A stretch of 64,000 nucleotides of DNA, from contig CACEHM010000005.1 of NCBI GenBank assembly GCA_902559355.1, positions 1 through 64,000 of the forward strand. The letters are read 5' to 3'. The notes below the pieces were generated by a model, which worked only from the letters and a program-made list of their open reading frames with translations, did no database searches and had not been told where the DNA came from. The DNA is from an uncultured Gammaproteobacteria bacterium. Its GTDB lineage: Bacteria; Pseudomonadota; Gammaproteobacteria; GCA-002705445; GCA-002716945. Positions 42,469-52,851 of the stretch are shown piece by piece (the first letter of the stretch is position 1; each line of letters opens with the position of its first letter). Position numbers and translations under genes: made by a program.

Positions 42469-44547
42469 TTATACTTTCTTGATTTGAGCTAGGACTGTAT
42501 AAAAGATTGGACCATCACCCATATCTGTTAAGTCTTGAGAGTTAAGTGCATTGGCATTGAGACCGTTTTTGACCAGTGAACCCCTATATTGTTTTTGTGT
42601 AGAGGCCACACCCTCAAGCATTGAATCTTTAATGATTGCATGTGCAAAGGTTTCACCCACATCATTAAAAACTTTACATAGATCGCCATCTTTAATTTTT
42701 CTTTTTTTTGCATCAATAGAGGATATTTCAATAGTAGGTCGTGATGCCATATTTCTTAATCTTTCAACTGGTACAAATGAATTTCCAATAAATTGATGTG
42801 TTGCAGGGCTTAATATTTGAATAGGGTATTTTTTTTTAATTTCTGACTTTTTGAATTCTTCAGTGTAAGAAGGATAAGCACCTAGCCCAATCTTTTTTGT
42901 ATCTTCAGAATAAATTTGTATTTTTTTATCTTTAGTGGGCCACCCCGTTTTTAAATAATTGCGCCTTGGATTATTTACATCCCCTTTGACCCAACCATTT
43001 TTTTTGAGTTTTTCATATGTCACACCTTTGAACAAAGGATTATGCTTAGGATCAATCATATTTTTTATCATACTTTCATCAGATTCTCTGAAGCACTTAT
43101 CTTTGTATCCCATGTGTTTTGCCAAATCTCTAAATAGATCCTGATTTGATTTACTCTCACCTAATGGCTTTATAGCTTGTTGAGTAAGGCTAAAATAATA
43201 ATGACCATATGGTGCATGAAGATCTGTGTGTTCAAGTTGAGTATCGGCAGGCAATACCACATCAGCATACATGCAGCTATCAGTCCAAAAAGTATCATGA
43301 ACAACTGTAAATAAATCTTTTCTTTTTAACCCATCCCTAACGTTACTGCTATCAGGTGTACAATTTGCAATATCAGAATTCCAAACAAACAAATGTTTAA
43401 TTGGAGGGTCAAGATTCTTATCATTTAGTGCTTTTCCAATTTGGACCATGTTAATACTTCTAGGTTTTTTGTTTTCTAAAAGGTCAGGCCTTTGCAATTT
43501 TTGTAAATCAACATTCCACATCTCTTCAATAGAACCCACAAAACATCCCGACTCTTTATGTTTCCATGCACCTGTTATTGCCGGCAATATCATAATTGTT
43601 CTTGTCATCATGCCACCATTTCTGTGTCTATTGAGCCCGTAGTTTGGCCTTATATAACTTCTTTTTGCTTTTGCGTATTCGTATGCTAGTTTTTTGATAT
43701 CAGTCTGTTTGAGACCTGTTATCTTTGCTACTTTACTAAGTGTATATTTTGGTAGCTCATTTTTAATAAAGTCTTCAGAACCCGAAGTATGTTTTTTTAA
43801 AAAAGCTTTATCGTGCAGATTATTTTTTACAATTTCATTCATCATGCCAAGTGCCAATGCAGAATCTGTTCCAGGCTTAGGCTGTAGATGCCAGTGGCAC
43901 ATTACACTTGTTCTGGTCTCTCTTGGATCTATACAAACTATTTTTGCTCCATTTTTTTTTGCTTCTTCTAAAAAAGGAACCATATGCACGTGTGTTGAAG
44001 CCACATTCGTACCCCATAAAATTATGTAATCATTTTTAGGTACTTCATCTATTGCAGGACCACATGCTGCGCCGTATGTATAAATACCAGCTGTTGATGC
44101 TGCTGCAATGCAAATTGTTCTTCCAAGTCTCGCAGCACCAACTTTATTCCAAAATCTTTCAGACATACCCCAATATCCAAGCATACCGAGTGTCCCAGAA
44201 TATGAATAAGGCTGAATAGAATCACCCCCGTACTCTTTTAGATTTTTATTAATATTTTGACTAATAAGTTTTAATACATAGTCCCATGAAACTTTTTTAA
44301 ATTTACCTTTTTTACCTTTTGGTCCAACTCGAACATGAGGGTACAAAATTCTATTTTTGTTATAGACAAGATCTAAGTAGTGATTAACTTTATTACAAAG
44401 AAAACCTTTTGTAATTGGGTGCTCTTCGTTACCTCTTAATTTAACTGCCTTACCAGTTGATTTATCGACAGTGACTACCAATGAACAAGTATCAGGACAG
44501 TCATGAGGACAGGTAACATTTATATCTTTGAATTTAGGCTGACGCAT
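42469..44547 (-). CDS. Molybdopterin-dependent oxidoreductase
   Basis: N-terminal CPHDCPDTC...GFLCNK; PYSYSGTLGMLG; IDPRETRTS; YADVVLPADTQLEHTD. Confidence 0.9.
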   Translation of the reverse strand: MRQPKFKDINVTCPHDCPDTCSLVVTVDKSTGKAVKLRGNEEHPITKGFLCNKVNHYLDLVYNKNRILYPHVRVGPKGKKGKFKKVSWDYVLKLISQNINKNLKEYGGDSIQPYSYSGTLGMLGYWGMSERFWNKVGAARLGRTICIAAASTAGIYTYGAACGPAIDEVPKNDYIILWGTNVASTHVHMVPFLEEAKKNGAKIVCIDPRETRTSVMCHWHLQPKPGTDSALALGMMNEIVKNNLHDKAFLKKHTSGSEDFIKNELPKYTLSKVAKITGLKQTDIKKLAYEYAKAKRSYIRPNYGLNRHRNGGMMTRTIMILPAITGAWKHKESGCFVGSIEEMWNVDLQKLQRPDLLENKKPRSINMVQIGKALNDKNLDPPIKHLFVWNSDIANCTPDSSNVRDGLKRKDLFTVVHDTFWTDSCMYADVVLPADTQLEHTDLHAPYGHYYFSLTQQAIKPLGESKSNQDLFRDLAKHMGYKDKCFRESDESMIKNMIDPKHNPLFKGVTYEKLKKNGWVKGDVNNPRRNYLKTGWPTKDKKIQIYSEDTKKIGLGAYPSYTEEFKKSEIKKKYPIQILSPATHQFIGNSFVPVERLRNMASRPTIEISSIDAKKRKIKDGDLCKVFNDVGETFAHAIIKDSMLEGVASTQKQYRGSLVKNGLNANALNSQDLTDMGDGPIFYTVLAQIKKV

Positions 44548-46174
44548 TTATTTTACTAATTTTAGCTAATGAAATTGCGCCAGTAGGACAGGCTTTTTCG
44601 CACTCACCACATCTAACGCATACCTTAGGATCAATATATAAGAGTCCATGATAGATCCCATGTGATTTGCCAGGCTCTATTTTTTTTAATGAAACCTCAC
44701 CATTATCATCAATACTTTTTGATGAAAGTTCTTTGATACATTCATGGACGGGCCTAACAAGTAAACATTCATCACACAAAACACATAAGTCATTATTTAT
44801 CGCAAATTGATAATGACACAAGTAGCATCTTGATGATTCTTTTTTGCTTTCTAGTTTGTTATATCCAAGTTCCACCTCTGCTGTAAATGTTCTTTTTGGC
44901 AGATCTTTTAATCTCATATCTGTGAGCGGAATATAATTATCTTTGAGTGTTCTTTTTGTTGAATTTGTACTTTCTAGAGTATATCTTTCGCTCAGAACAT
45001 TTCGTTTCATTAAGTACTTATCAACATCAATTGCAGTTTTTTTTGCATCTCCGATAGCATTAATAAGCGTGGTTGCACCTAATTTGTAGTCACCCGCAAA
45101 GAAAATATTTTCACTTTTTCTGGCTGAAAACTGCTGACTCTGACCTATAGCTAAAATTATATGATCTGTTCTTATTTTAAATTTACTTCGTGGCACATCC
45201 TCTAGCTTTCCATTTTTAATATTATTTTGAGTTTTTGCTAATTCAAGATATTTTAGTTTACCTTTTTCAGTTATCAATTTATTTGGACGAGCACGAAATA
45301 TCATTTTACCCTTTTCGTTTACTAATTCTTCAAGCTCGCCAGGGAGTATTTCTAGATCTCCTTGCTCTCTTCTATAAAAAGTCCTCACAGATTTAGCGCC
45401 TAACCTGAGAGCAGTACGAGCACAATCCATTGAGGTATATCCTCCCCCTATAACTATTACATTCTTGCCAACATAATGATTGTTATTCTCATTGACGCGT
45501 AATAAAAAATCTAAACCATCTTCAACATTTGGATTATCACTAAAAACCTTATTCAAAATATTAGGTTTTAATGTTCCCATTGCGCATATCACTGCATCAT
45601 ACTTTTCAGATAATTTATGTATCTCAGCAGAGGAAGATATTGATTTATTTAGTTCAACTTTTATACCAAGATTTGTAATTTGTTTTATTTCTTTTTCAAT
45701 TAATTCCCTTGGAAGTCTAAAAATTGGTATACCTTGATTGAGCATTCCTCCTAGCGAACTATGTTTTTCATAAAGAGTAACGTTATGGCCAAATCTTTTT
45801 AGTTCTGCTGATGCAGCCAGTCCAGCAACTCCACCGCCGATAACAAGAATATTTTTTCCTGTGCCTTTTTGCTTATTTTTTAATCTGACCTTGTTAGATG
45901 AAGAATATTTCCCCGCAGCTCTTTTTGAAAAACATATTGATACAGATTCTCCATTTTCATTTTCCCCATGCCTACAATTATCCTCGCATGGTCTGGAACA
46001 TACTCTACCTAAAATTTCAGGGAAGAAATTATCGTTAAAATTAATTTCATAGGCTTCGTTAAAATTGTTATTGTATATTGCTTCAAGATATCCTGGGATA
46101 TCAGTATCTGCAGGACATGAGCTTCTACAAGGCACGCTGTTTTTATACAATTGTTTAAGTTGATTTTTCCCCAT
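44534..46174 (-). CDS. GltD-like FAD/NAD(P) oxidoreductase with C-terminal 4Fe-4S
   Basis: CRSSCPADTDIPGYL; VIGGGVAGLAASAELKRFGHNVTLYEKHSSLGG; CVRCGECEKACPTGAISL. Confidence 0.9.
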   Translation of the reverse strand: MGKNQLKQLYKNSVPCRSSCPADTDIPGYLEAIYNNNFNEAYEINFNDNFFPEILGRVCSRPCEDNCRHGENENGESVSICFSKRAAGKYSSSNKVRLKNKQKGTGKNILVIGGGVAGLAASAELKRFGHNVTLYEKHSSLGGMLNQGIPIFRLPRELIEKEIKQITNLGIKVELNKSISSSAEIHKLSEKYDAVICAMGTLKPNILNKVFSDNPNVEDGLDFLLRVNENNNHYVGKNVIVIGGGYTSMDCARTALRLGAKSVRTFYRREQGDLEILPGELEELVNEKGKMIFRARPNKLITEKGKLKYLELAKTQNNIKNGKLEDVPRSKFKIRTDHIILAIGQSQQFSARKSENIFFAGDYKLGATTLINAIGDAKKTAIDVDKYLMKRNVLSERYTLESTNSTKRTLKDNYIPLTDMRLKDLPKRTFTAEVELGYNKLESKKESSRCYLCHYQFAINNDLCVLCDECLLVRPVHECIKELSSKSIDDNGEVSLKKIEPGKSHGIYHGLLYIDPKVCVRCGECEKACPTGAISLAKISKINASA

Positions 46175-46348
46175 TGAGCTCCCCAATACAAATTTAGCAA
46201 AAAAAATAATTTCTCGCCAGTATTGATACAATACATCACTCTATTCAGCCTTGTTTTCTTCTATATTAGTAAATACTAATATAATCTTAATGCTATATTT
46301 TTGCCTTATAAAGTATTACTATATTTTTAGAATTACTCGGAGATTATT

Positions 46349-46951
46349 ATGAGTTGGAGTTTAGAAGGCAATTACGCAGAAAATTGTAATTGCGATATCA
46401 TGTGTCCCTGCTTATATCTGCAAACACCTACAGAAGGTTTTTGTGAAGCAATGTTAGTTTGGGACATAAAAAAAGGGCATCTTAATGATGTAAAACTTGA
46501 TGGACTTAAAGTTTCTATCTGGTTACATGCACCAGGCCCACAATTAACTGAAGGCGGATTTAAAATTGCATTGTATATTGATGAAAATGCTTCAGATGAA
46601 CAAGCAACTGCACTAGAAGAACTTTACGGCGGAAAACATGGCGGCCACTTAGGAGTCATTGCTAGTCTTGTAGGTGAGGTAATGGGCGTTAAAAAAGCAG
46701 CAATCACGTGCGATATCTCAGGGAATAAAAAAACACTTAAAGTCGCAGGTGCTGGCGAGTGGGATATGGATGCTGTAGAAGATGGTAATGGTAATGTTGC
46801 TAAGTGCGAATATCATCCGTTAGCTATCAATCCTGGTTTCCCAGTTGAGGTGAGTAAAACAAATAAACAGTCTTATACTGATTTTGGACAAAATTGGAGT
46901 CCTAAACCAGACAGAGTTGGTCTATCAGGACCGTTCTCTTACGCACCGTAA
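46349..46951 (+). CDS. DUF1326 domain protein
   Basis: WSLEGNYAENCNCDIMCPCL N-terminal pattern. Confidence 0.88.
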   Translation: MSWSLEGNYAENCNCDIMCPCLYLQTPTEGFCEAMLVWDIKKGHLNDVKLDGLKVSIWLHAPGPQLTEGGFKIALYIDENASDEQATALEELYGGKHGGHLGVIASLVGEVMGVKKAAITCDISGNKKTLKVAGAGEWDMDAVEDGNGNVAKCEYHPLAINPGFPVEVSKTNKQSYTDFGQNWSPKPDRVGLSGPFSYAP

Positions 46952-46972
46952 AATCTGTTTAAATCTGTTATT

Positions 46973-47003
46973 AAAAAGGAGAGGTTAAACTCTCCTTTTT
47001 TTA
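46973..47003 (+). terminator. Rho-independent terminator
   Basis: AAAAAGGAGAG-GTTAAA-CTCTCCTTTTTTT. Confidence 0.9.
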
Positions 47004-47058
47004 TATTTTTTTTGATTAGCTATTTAAATATGCATAAGATAATACTCATTTGATAATT

Positions 47059-48480
47059 ATGACTGAAGACTCTAGAGATATAATTGAACAAGATCTTAAT
47101 AAGGCTATTAATTTTCTTGGGCAAAATAAATTTTCAGAAGCAGAGTCAATTTGTAATCAAATTTTAAAAGAAAAAGATAATTCGGATGCTTATCACATAC
47201 TCTCATCAATCAAACTCTATAAACAGGAGTTTAATCAATCAATAGAATTAGTAAATAAGTCTATTGATATCAATAGTGAGAATCCTGGATATTATGTGAC
47301 ACTAGGATGTGCACATAGCGCATCAAAAGATTATAAAAATTCTATCAAAGCATTTATAAAAGCTATTAGTTTAAATGCTGAAGTGGCACAAGTTCATTTT
47401 TACTTAGGTGAGTCATATAGAAAACTAAAGAAATATAATGATGCAATAGCCTCATTTTACCGAACTATTGAACTATCACCAGATCATGTTGCTGCATACA
47501 TGTTACTAGGTTTAGTCTACCAAGAAAAAAAACAATTCGACTTATCTGTCCAGTCATTTAAAAAATGCATTGAAATTATGCCAGATTATCCAGAAGCGCA
47601 TCTCAACTTAGGTCTATGTTACTTATTAGTTGGTGATTATGAAAACGGTTGGAGAGAATACGAGTGGAGGAAAAAACTAACAAAATTACCTATTGGTGAT
47701 CTGAAGAAAGAGTGGACGGGGCAAAGCCTAGATAATAAGACACTGTTAATACTACATGAGGGGAATGAAAATTTATTACATTTTATTAGATTTGCAAAGG
47801 AGCTTCATAAAGATAATTGCAAAATCATACTCCAATGCAGCAATGCAGCAATGGAATTGATGGTAAATCAGAAATGGATAAATGAAGTAGTTCCAGAAGA
47901 CAGTATTCCGGAACACGATTACCACGTGCATATAGGATCTTTGATGAAAGTGCTTCAATGTAACCCAAATAATTTACCACAGAAATATCCTTATCTTGAT
48001 TCAAAAAATAAAAAAGCTCAAAGTTCAGAAAAAGATAAATTAAATATTGGAGTTGTCATTGAAACAAGTCGGGAATCAAATGCCCATGATGATGAGAGCA
48101 TTGATGAAGAGACATTCAGAAATGTTTTTAATGATACTCATAACATAATTTGTTTAGATGAAAAGATAGAAAAAGCAAATCTTCCAACTCTATACAATAA
48201 ACATTTCAATTACACTGATCTAGATGAACTGGCTAGATTTGTTTCAAGTTTGGATTTGGTAATTACTGTCGATCATCTTGTCGCACACCTAGCAGGAGCA
48301 CTAAATGTTAATACAATTTTAATGTTACCTTGTGTACCAAATTGGAGATGGGAGATTACGCACCGTAATACGACACCTTGGTATAAAAGTGTTACCATAT
48401 TTAGGCAGGAAACTCCCGGGGATTGGAAATCTGTAATCAAGAAAGTAAAAGAAAAACTAGAAGAAAATATCCATGTCTGA
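47059..48480 (+). CDS. TPR protein with C-terminal glycosyltransferase-like region
   Basis: Multiple TPRs; LVITVDHLVAHLAGALNVNTILMLPCVPNWRWEITHRNTTPWYKSVTIFRQETPGDW. Confidence 0.85.
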   Translation: MTEDSRDIIEQDLNKAINFLGQNKFSEAESICNQILKEKDNSDAYHILSSIKLYKQEFNQSIELVNKSIDINSENPGYYVTLGCAHSASKDYKNSIKAFIKAISLNAEVAQVHFYLGESYRKLKKYNDAIASFYRTIELSPDHVAAYMLLGLVYQEKKQFDLSVQSFKKCIEIMPDYPEAHLNLGLCYLLVGDYENGWREYEWRKKLTKLPIGDLKKEWTGQSLDNKTLLILHEGNENLLHFIRFAKELHKDNCKIILQCSNAAMELMVNQKWINEVVPEDSIPEHDYHVHIGSLMKVLQCNPNNLPQKYPYLDSKNKKAQSSEKDKLNIGVVIETSRESNAHDDESIDEETFRNVFNDTHNIICLDEKIEKANLPTLYNKHFNYTDLDELARFVSSLDLVITVDHLVAHLAGALNVNTILMLPCVPNWRWEITHRNTTPWYKSVTIFRQETPGDWKSVIKKVKEKLEENIHV

Positions 48481-49246
48481 ATTTTTAATAGAGCAAGCTA
48501 TGAGAGAAGCAATAGATCTTCAGAATAAAAATCAATTAGATGATGCAAAATCTATTTATAAAAAAATCATAGCACATGATAAAAATAATAGTGATGCCTA
48601 TCATTTGATATCTTTGATTTATCTTGTTGAAGGAAAACTTGATGAGGCAAAAAACAATATCATGAGCGCTATAGAGCTCCAGCCGAAGATTTCTGTCTAT
48701 CATAGTAATTATGGCAATATTCTTTATCAAAGTAATAACTTAGAATTTGCAATCCAAGAACATAAAAGGGCGATCAAACTTGACAAAAAAAACTTCCAAT
48801 CATTTTATGGTCTTGGAGTAGTATATTCGTATTTAAAAAACTATGAAAAAGCAATTGAGTACTATAAAAAAGCTTTATCACTAGATGGAGAGTCATCAGT
48901 TGCTCATAATAATCTTGCAAATATTTACAATAATGTAAATCCTAATTTAGCAGAAGAACATTATCTGAAAGTATTAGAGCTAGTCTCCGATGATGCAATG
49001 CCTTATATAAATATATCTAACTATTATCTTAAAAATACAAAATATAAAAAGTGTGTACAAATTCTAGAGGAAGCTTTAGATAAAAATATTAAAGTTAAAG
49101 AATTATATAATAATCTTGGAATTGCTTATTATGCAACCAAAGATAATATTAAAGCTAAAACAATGTTTGAGCAGGCCATTAAGCTTGATCCAGACTACAG
49201 TCATGCTCTGGATAACCTGAAAAATATTAATAATCTTGAGAAATAA
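48473..49246 (+). CDS. TPR-repeat protein
   Basis: Tandem TPRs (FQSFYGLGVVYSYLKNYEKAIEYYKKALSLDGESSVAHNNLANIY). Confidence 0.88.
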   Translation: MSEFLIEQAMREAIDLQNKNQLDDAKSIYKKIIAHDKNNSDAYHLISLIYLVEGKLDEAKNNIMSAIELQPKISVYHSNYGNILYQSNNLEFAIQEHKRAIKLDKKNFQSFYGLGVVYSYLKNYEKAIEYYKKALSLDGESSVAHNNLANIYNNVNPNLAEEHYLKVLELVSDDAMPYINISNYYLKNTKYKKCVQILEEALDKNIKVKELYNNLGIAYYATKDNIKAKTMFEQAIKLDPDYSHALDNLKNINNLEK

Positions 49247-49296
49247 TATTTACTTTTGGTGCATTCCTTCTTAATATGTAATAAGGGGGAGTGTCA

Positions 49297-50202
49297 ATGA
49301 AAAGATACATATCTGCACTTGCAGTAATTGTTATATCGTCTAGTCTTTATGCTGGAGAAGCCAGTAAGGCTGTTGATGAAATTAAACATTCAGCTATTAA
49401 TCAGGCATTTTCATATGGAGATTCTGCTATTGAATCGTGGGCCCGAGATAATCTAACTAGCCTCAGACTAATTGAAATTGAAACTAGGTCTAGAGAAGAT
49501 TCCAAACCTACCTTTAGAGCAATTTCGTTATTTGAAATTGGAGGTAACGACTTTAATAAAATATTGTCACAAATATCATACTCAACATTTGATGATGATG
49601 AAACACTAAATGCTGGGCTTGTTTATAGAATGATGAACAGTGATATGACAGTAATATATGGATTGAATATTTTTTATGATCATCAATTTAACACCGGTCA
49701 TGCAAGAACAGGGCTTGGTTTTGAAATGAAATCAAGTGTGTACGATGTGAATGTTAACTTTTATGATGCACAAACTGAACTTCATCATGTTGACGGAGTT
49801 CCTGAAGTTGCAGCTGGAGGTTACGATGCTGAAATTGGTATGCAGGTTCCTTACTTACCTTGGGCAAAATTATATTACAAGGCTTACCAATGGAATAATG
49901 AAACATTAAATATAAAAGATGGTGAGAATATAAGTTTGTACATGGAGCCAACATCACATCTTGCTGTTGAATTAGGTATGCAAGATGATGACACTATGAG
50001 TAGCAATGGGTTCATTAAATTAAATTATGTTCTATGCTGTAATGAAAGAAAAGTGGGACCCTCTATATTTACTGTATCTAATCAAGCATTTAACTATGGC
50101 AAAATTAATAGCGATAGAATGTACGAAAAAGTAAGAAGAGAAAATAATATCATCACTGTACGTGGTGGTGGTGAGTTTGTAGTAACAGCGAGCGGGTTTT
50201 GA
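49297..50202 (+). CDS. Inverse autotransporter beta-barrel domain protein
   Basis: Signal peptide; GLNIFYDHQFNTGHARTGLGFEMKSSVYDVNVNFYDA...GGYDAEIGMQVPYLPWAKLYYKAYQWN. Confidence 0.82.
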   Translation: MKRYISALAVIVISSSLYAGEASKAVDEIKHSAINQAFSYGDSAIESWARDNLTSLRLIEIETRSREDSKPTFRAISLFEIGGNDFNKILSQISYSTFDDDETLNAGLVYRMMNSDMTVIYGLNIFYDHQFNTGHARTGLGFEMKSSVYDVNVNFYDAQTELHHVDGVPEVAAGGYDAEIGMQVPYLPWAKLYYKAYQWNNETLNIKDGENISLYMEPTSHLAVELGMQDDDTMSSNGFIKLNYVLCCNERKVGPSIFTVSNQAFNYGKINSDRMYEKVRRENNIITVRGGGEFVVTASGF

Positions 50203-50204
50203 GT

Positions 50205-51050
50205 ATGAAAAAATTAATATACATATTTTTCCTTATAATCATCACACCACTTAGTAGCATGGCAAATACTTGTACTGTTACAAGTGGAGTAACTACCGTA
50301 GATAATGATAGTTGTGGAAGTCAACCAGATTCATATGGCATCAGAATGTACAAGATGTATTTATGCACTTCTGCAGCAACTGAACCTACAACATCTAGTG
50401 CAGCTGATCTTACTGCAGGTGGATGCGTCTTAGTCTTAAATGGTGGAGCAGATGGTGTTCGAGTAGACGTGACGGGCTCTACAAAAGTTAATTTCACTGG
50501 TGCAACTTTTACGAAACCGCCCGCAGGTGTATACACTCATGGATACATGCATATTGATAATATATTTTTCATCAAACAACAAAGAATATTCAATGAAGCC
50601 AAAGAAGGTAGAGTTGATGGTGCTGATTCGGGCATTCATTGCTCTACTGTATCGGGCACAGGTAACGAGACAGATGGTAAATCATCAACCTGTGGGAGTT
50701 CAGCAATAGCAGCAGGTACATGGGGGTCAATCCTATTAGATTTAGATGGTGGAACTGCTGGTATGCAGGCGACGGCCGAGGCTGAGAATCTAAATAATAC
50801 TGGCAGCAATATAAAGGGCATACTTGTAGACACCAATGGTCATACAGCTGAATCAACAGGCGAAGTTGATTCACTTGAGGGATTCCAAACTTTTGGAACT
50901 CCAGTAGTTGTTGGTATTAATCTAAAATCGTTTGATATTGCTTTTGGTATTACTGAGGGATCTACAATTTTTGAAGATACCAATTCTCCTCCAGTTGTAG
51001 GTTTTGGTAGCGGTCCTTTCCAAGCAGTCATCACACCTATTAATCATTAA
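50205..51050 (+). CDS. Secreted hypothetical protein overlapping/adjacent to barrel gene
   Basis: Signal peptide MKKLIYIFFLIIITPLSSMA; Cys- and Gly/Thr-rich; start adjoins the preceding stop. Confidence 0.7.
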   Translation: MKKLIYIFFLIIITPLSSMANTCTVTSGVTTVDNDSCGSQPDSYGIRMYKMYLCTSAATEPTTSSAADLTAGGCVLVLNGGADGVRVDVTGSTKVNFTGATFTKPPAGVYTHGYMHIDNIFFIKQQRIFNEAKEGRVDGADSGIHCSTVSGTGNETDGKSSTCGSSAIAAGTWGSILLDLDGGTAGMQATAEAENLNNTGSNIKGILVDTNGHTAESTGEVDSLEGFQTFGTPVVVGINLKSFDIAFGITEGSTIFEDTNSPPVVGFGSGPFQAVITPINH

Positions 51051-51056
51051 TAGCTG

Positions 51057-51452
51057 CTATTCGTGACAGGCATACTCCTCTCTCAAGCAAAGCTTTCTAT
51101 TTCTGAGGTGAGATAGTATAAGCATTAGACTACCTGCAATTGTGATCAAGACAGTTATTAGTTCTTCCGAATGTTCTTCTGCATGAAAGATCTCATGAAA
51201 TAATAGTGATGAAGCGAGTAATATTACTCCTAACGTACCCATAACCGCAACTTTAAGATCACCATGTTTGCGACAACCTAGAACAAATGCAACAACTGCA
51301 CATGGAAGAATAAAATAAATTAAAGCTTCATGAAATTCGTGACTTGCTAGAAACGAATAGGGGGCAATTATAAAAATTGCAGGTAAAAGTACACAATGTA
51401 TAGCACATACTGAAGATATTGTTATTCCCAGATTATCTATTATTTTTTGCAT
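51057..51452 (-). CDS. MerC domain protein
   Basis: SSVCAIHCVLLPAIF motif and four-TM pattern. Confidence 0.8.
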   Translation of the reverse strand: MQKIIDNLGITISSVCAIHCVLLPAIFIIAPYSFLASHEFHEALIYFILPCAVVAFVLGCRKHGDLKVAVMGTLGVILLASSLLFHEIFHAEEHSEELITVLITIAGSLMLILSHLRNRKLCLREEYACHE

Positions 51453-51506
51453 TGATGTAAAACGTATTATGCATACTTACAATTAAAATGATAGCATAAA
51501 TAGCAT

Positions 51507-52841
51507 ATGTCAAATATCAAATACACATTATGTCTTAAAAATGGACAGGTTATGATTAACGACTCACTATGTTCAACAAATGTTTATATTTTGGATGGCA
51601 GAATATCAGTTATATCAGATAATAATTTTGATTCTGAGAAAACAATTGATTGCACCAACTTAACAGTTCTTCCAGGTGTAATCGATTCACAAGTTCACTT
51701 TAGGGAACCAGGACTTGAAGGAAAAGAAACTCTAGAATCAGGCATGCTAGCTGCAGCATCAGGAGGCGTTACTTCTATATTTGAAATGCCCAATACGAAT
51801 CCATTGACTATTACACCAGAGACCATCGAAGATAAATTAAATCGTGCCAGCAAAGGAGCTTGGACTGATTATGCTTTTTATTTAGGAGGTACAATGAGAA
51901 CTTCTTCTAGTCTTGGTGTTTGGGAAAATTTGAAAGGTGTTTGTGGTATTAAAATATTTATGGGCGCAAGTACAGGAGATTTAGTTACCGCAACTGATGA
52001 AGAAGTTGAATCCGTTGTTTCAAACGGTCGCCGAGTGATAGCTGTTCATGCTGAGGATCAGATGATTATGGATCAGAATCAAAATAGCATTCTTGGTAAT
52101 AGTCAGGATGTTGGTATGCACTGCAAATGGCGTTCGCCAGAAAGTTGTTTATCAGCAACCATGCGTGTAGTTAGCCTTGCACGTAAACATAACAGAAGAG
52201 TTCATATTCTTCACATTACTACAGAGCAAGAAATGGAGTTTCTATCAAAGAACAAAGATGTTGCAAGTGTTGAACTACTGGCAAATCATCTAACATTACA
52301 TGCTCCTGAGTGCTATGAAAGACTTGGAACTCTAGCACAACAAAACCCTCCTATTCGAGAGCGAAAACATCAAGATGCATTGTGGGCTGCATTAAATTCA
52401 GGTATTGTAGATATTGTTGCATCTGATCATGCTCCACATACCCTTGATGAAAAATCTCAAACATATCCAAAATCTCCAAGCGGGACTCCTGGAGTTCAAA
52501 CATTAGTTCCTATTATGCTTAATCATGTTAATAATGGAAAACTTACATTGTCAAAACTGGTTAGCTTATGGAGTTATGGACCCGAACGTATTCATAAGAT
52601 TTTAAATAAAGGAAGAATCAAAGAAGGCTACGATGCAGATTTCACCATTGTAGATATGAATAAGGAAATGGTTATTCAAAATAGTCAACAAAGATCAAAA
52701 AGTAAATGGACACCATATGACGGACTGAAAATCAAAGGTTGGGTAACTCATACTATACTGAGAGGAAATTGTGTCATGCAAGACGACGAGATACTTTCTG
52801 AACCTTTGGGGCAAATGATTAAATTCAAAGAAACTATTTAG
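51507..52841 (+). CDS. Dihydroorotase-like amidohydrolase
   Basis: VIDSQVHFREPGLEGKETLESGMLAAASGGVTSIFEMPNTNPLT; SDHAPHT. Confidence 0.88.
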   Translation: MSNIKYTLCLKNGQVMINDSLCSTNVYILDGRISVISDNNFDSEKTIDCTNLTVLPGVIDSQVHFREPGLEGKETLESGMLAAASGGVTSIFEMPNTNPLTITPETIEDKLNRASKGAWTDYAFYLGGTMRTSSSLGVWENLKGVCGIKIFMGASTGDLVTATDEEVESVVSNGRRVIAVHAEDQMIMDQNQNSILGNSQDVGMHCKWRSPESCLSATMRVVSLARKHNRRVHILHITTEQEMEFLSKNKDVASVELLANHLTLHAPECYERLGTLAQQNPPIRERKHQDALWAALNSGIVDIVASDHAPHTLDEKSQTYPKSPSGTPGVQTLVPIMLNHVNNGKLTLSKLVSLWSYGPERIHKILNKGRIKEGYDADFTIVDMNKEMVIQNSQQRSKSKWTPYDGLKIKGWVTHTILRGNCVMQDDEILSEPLGQMIKFKETI

Positions 52842-52851
52842 TTAGAATGAC

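Noticed and set aside
42551-44029. Several plus-strand ORFs opposite the Mo-oxidoreductase
   Set aside because: Shadow ORFs of a well-supported minus-strand gene.
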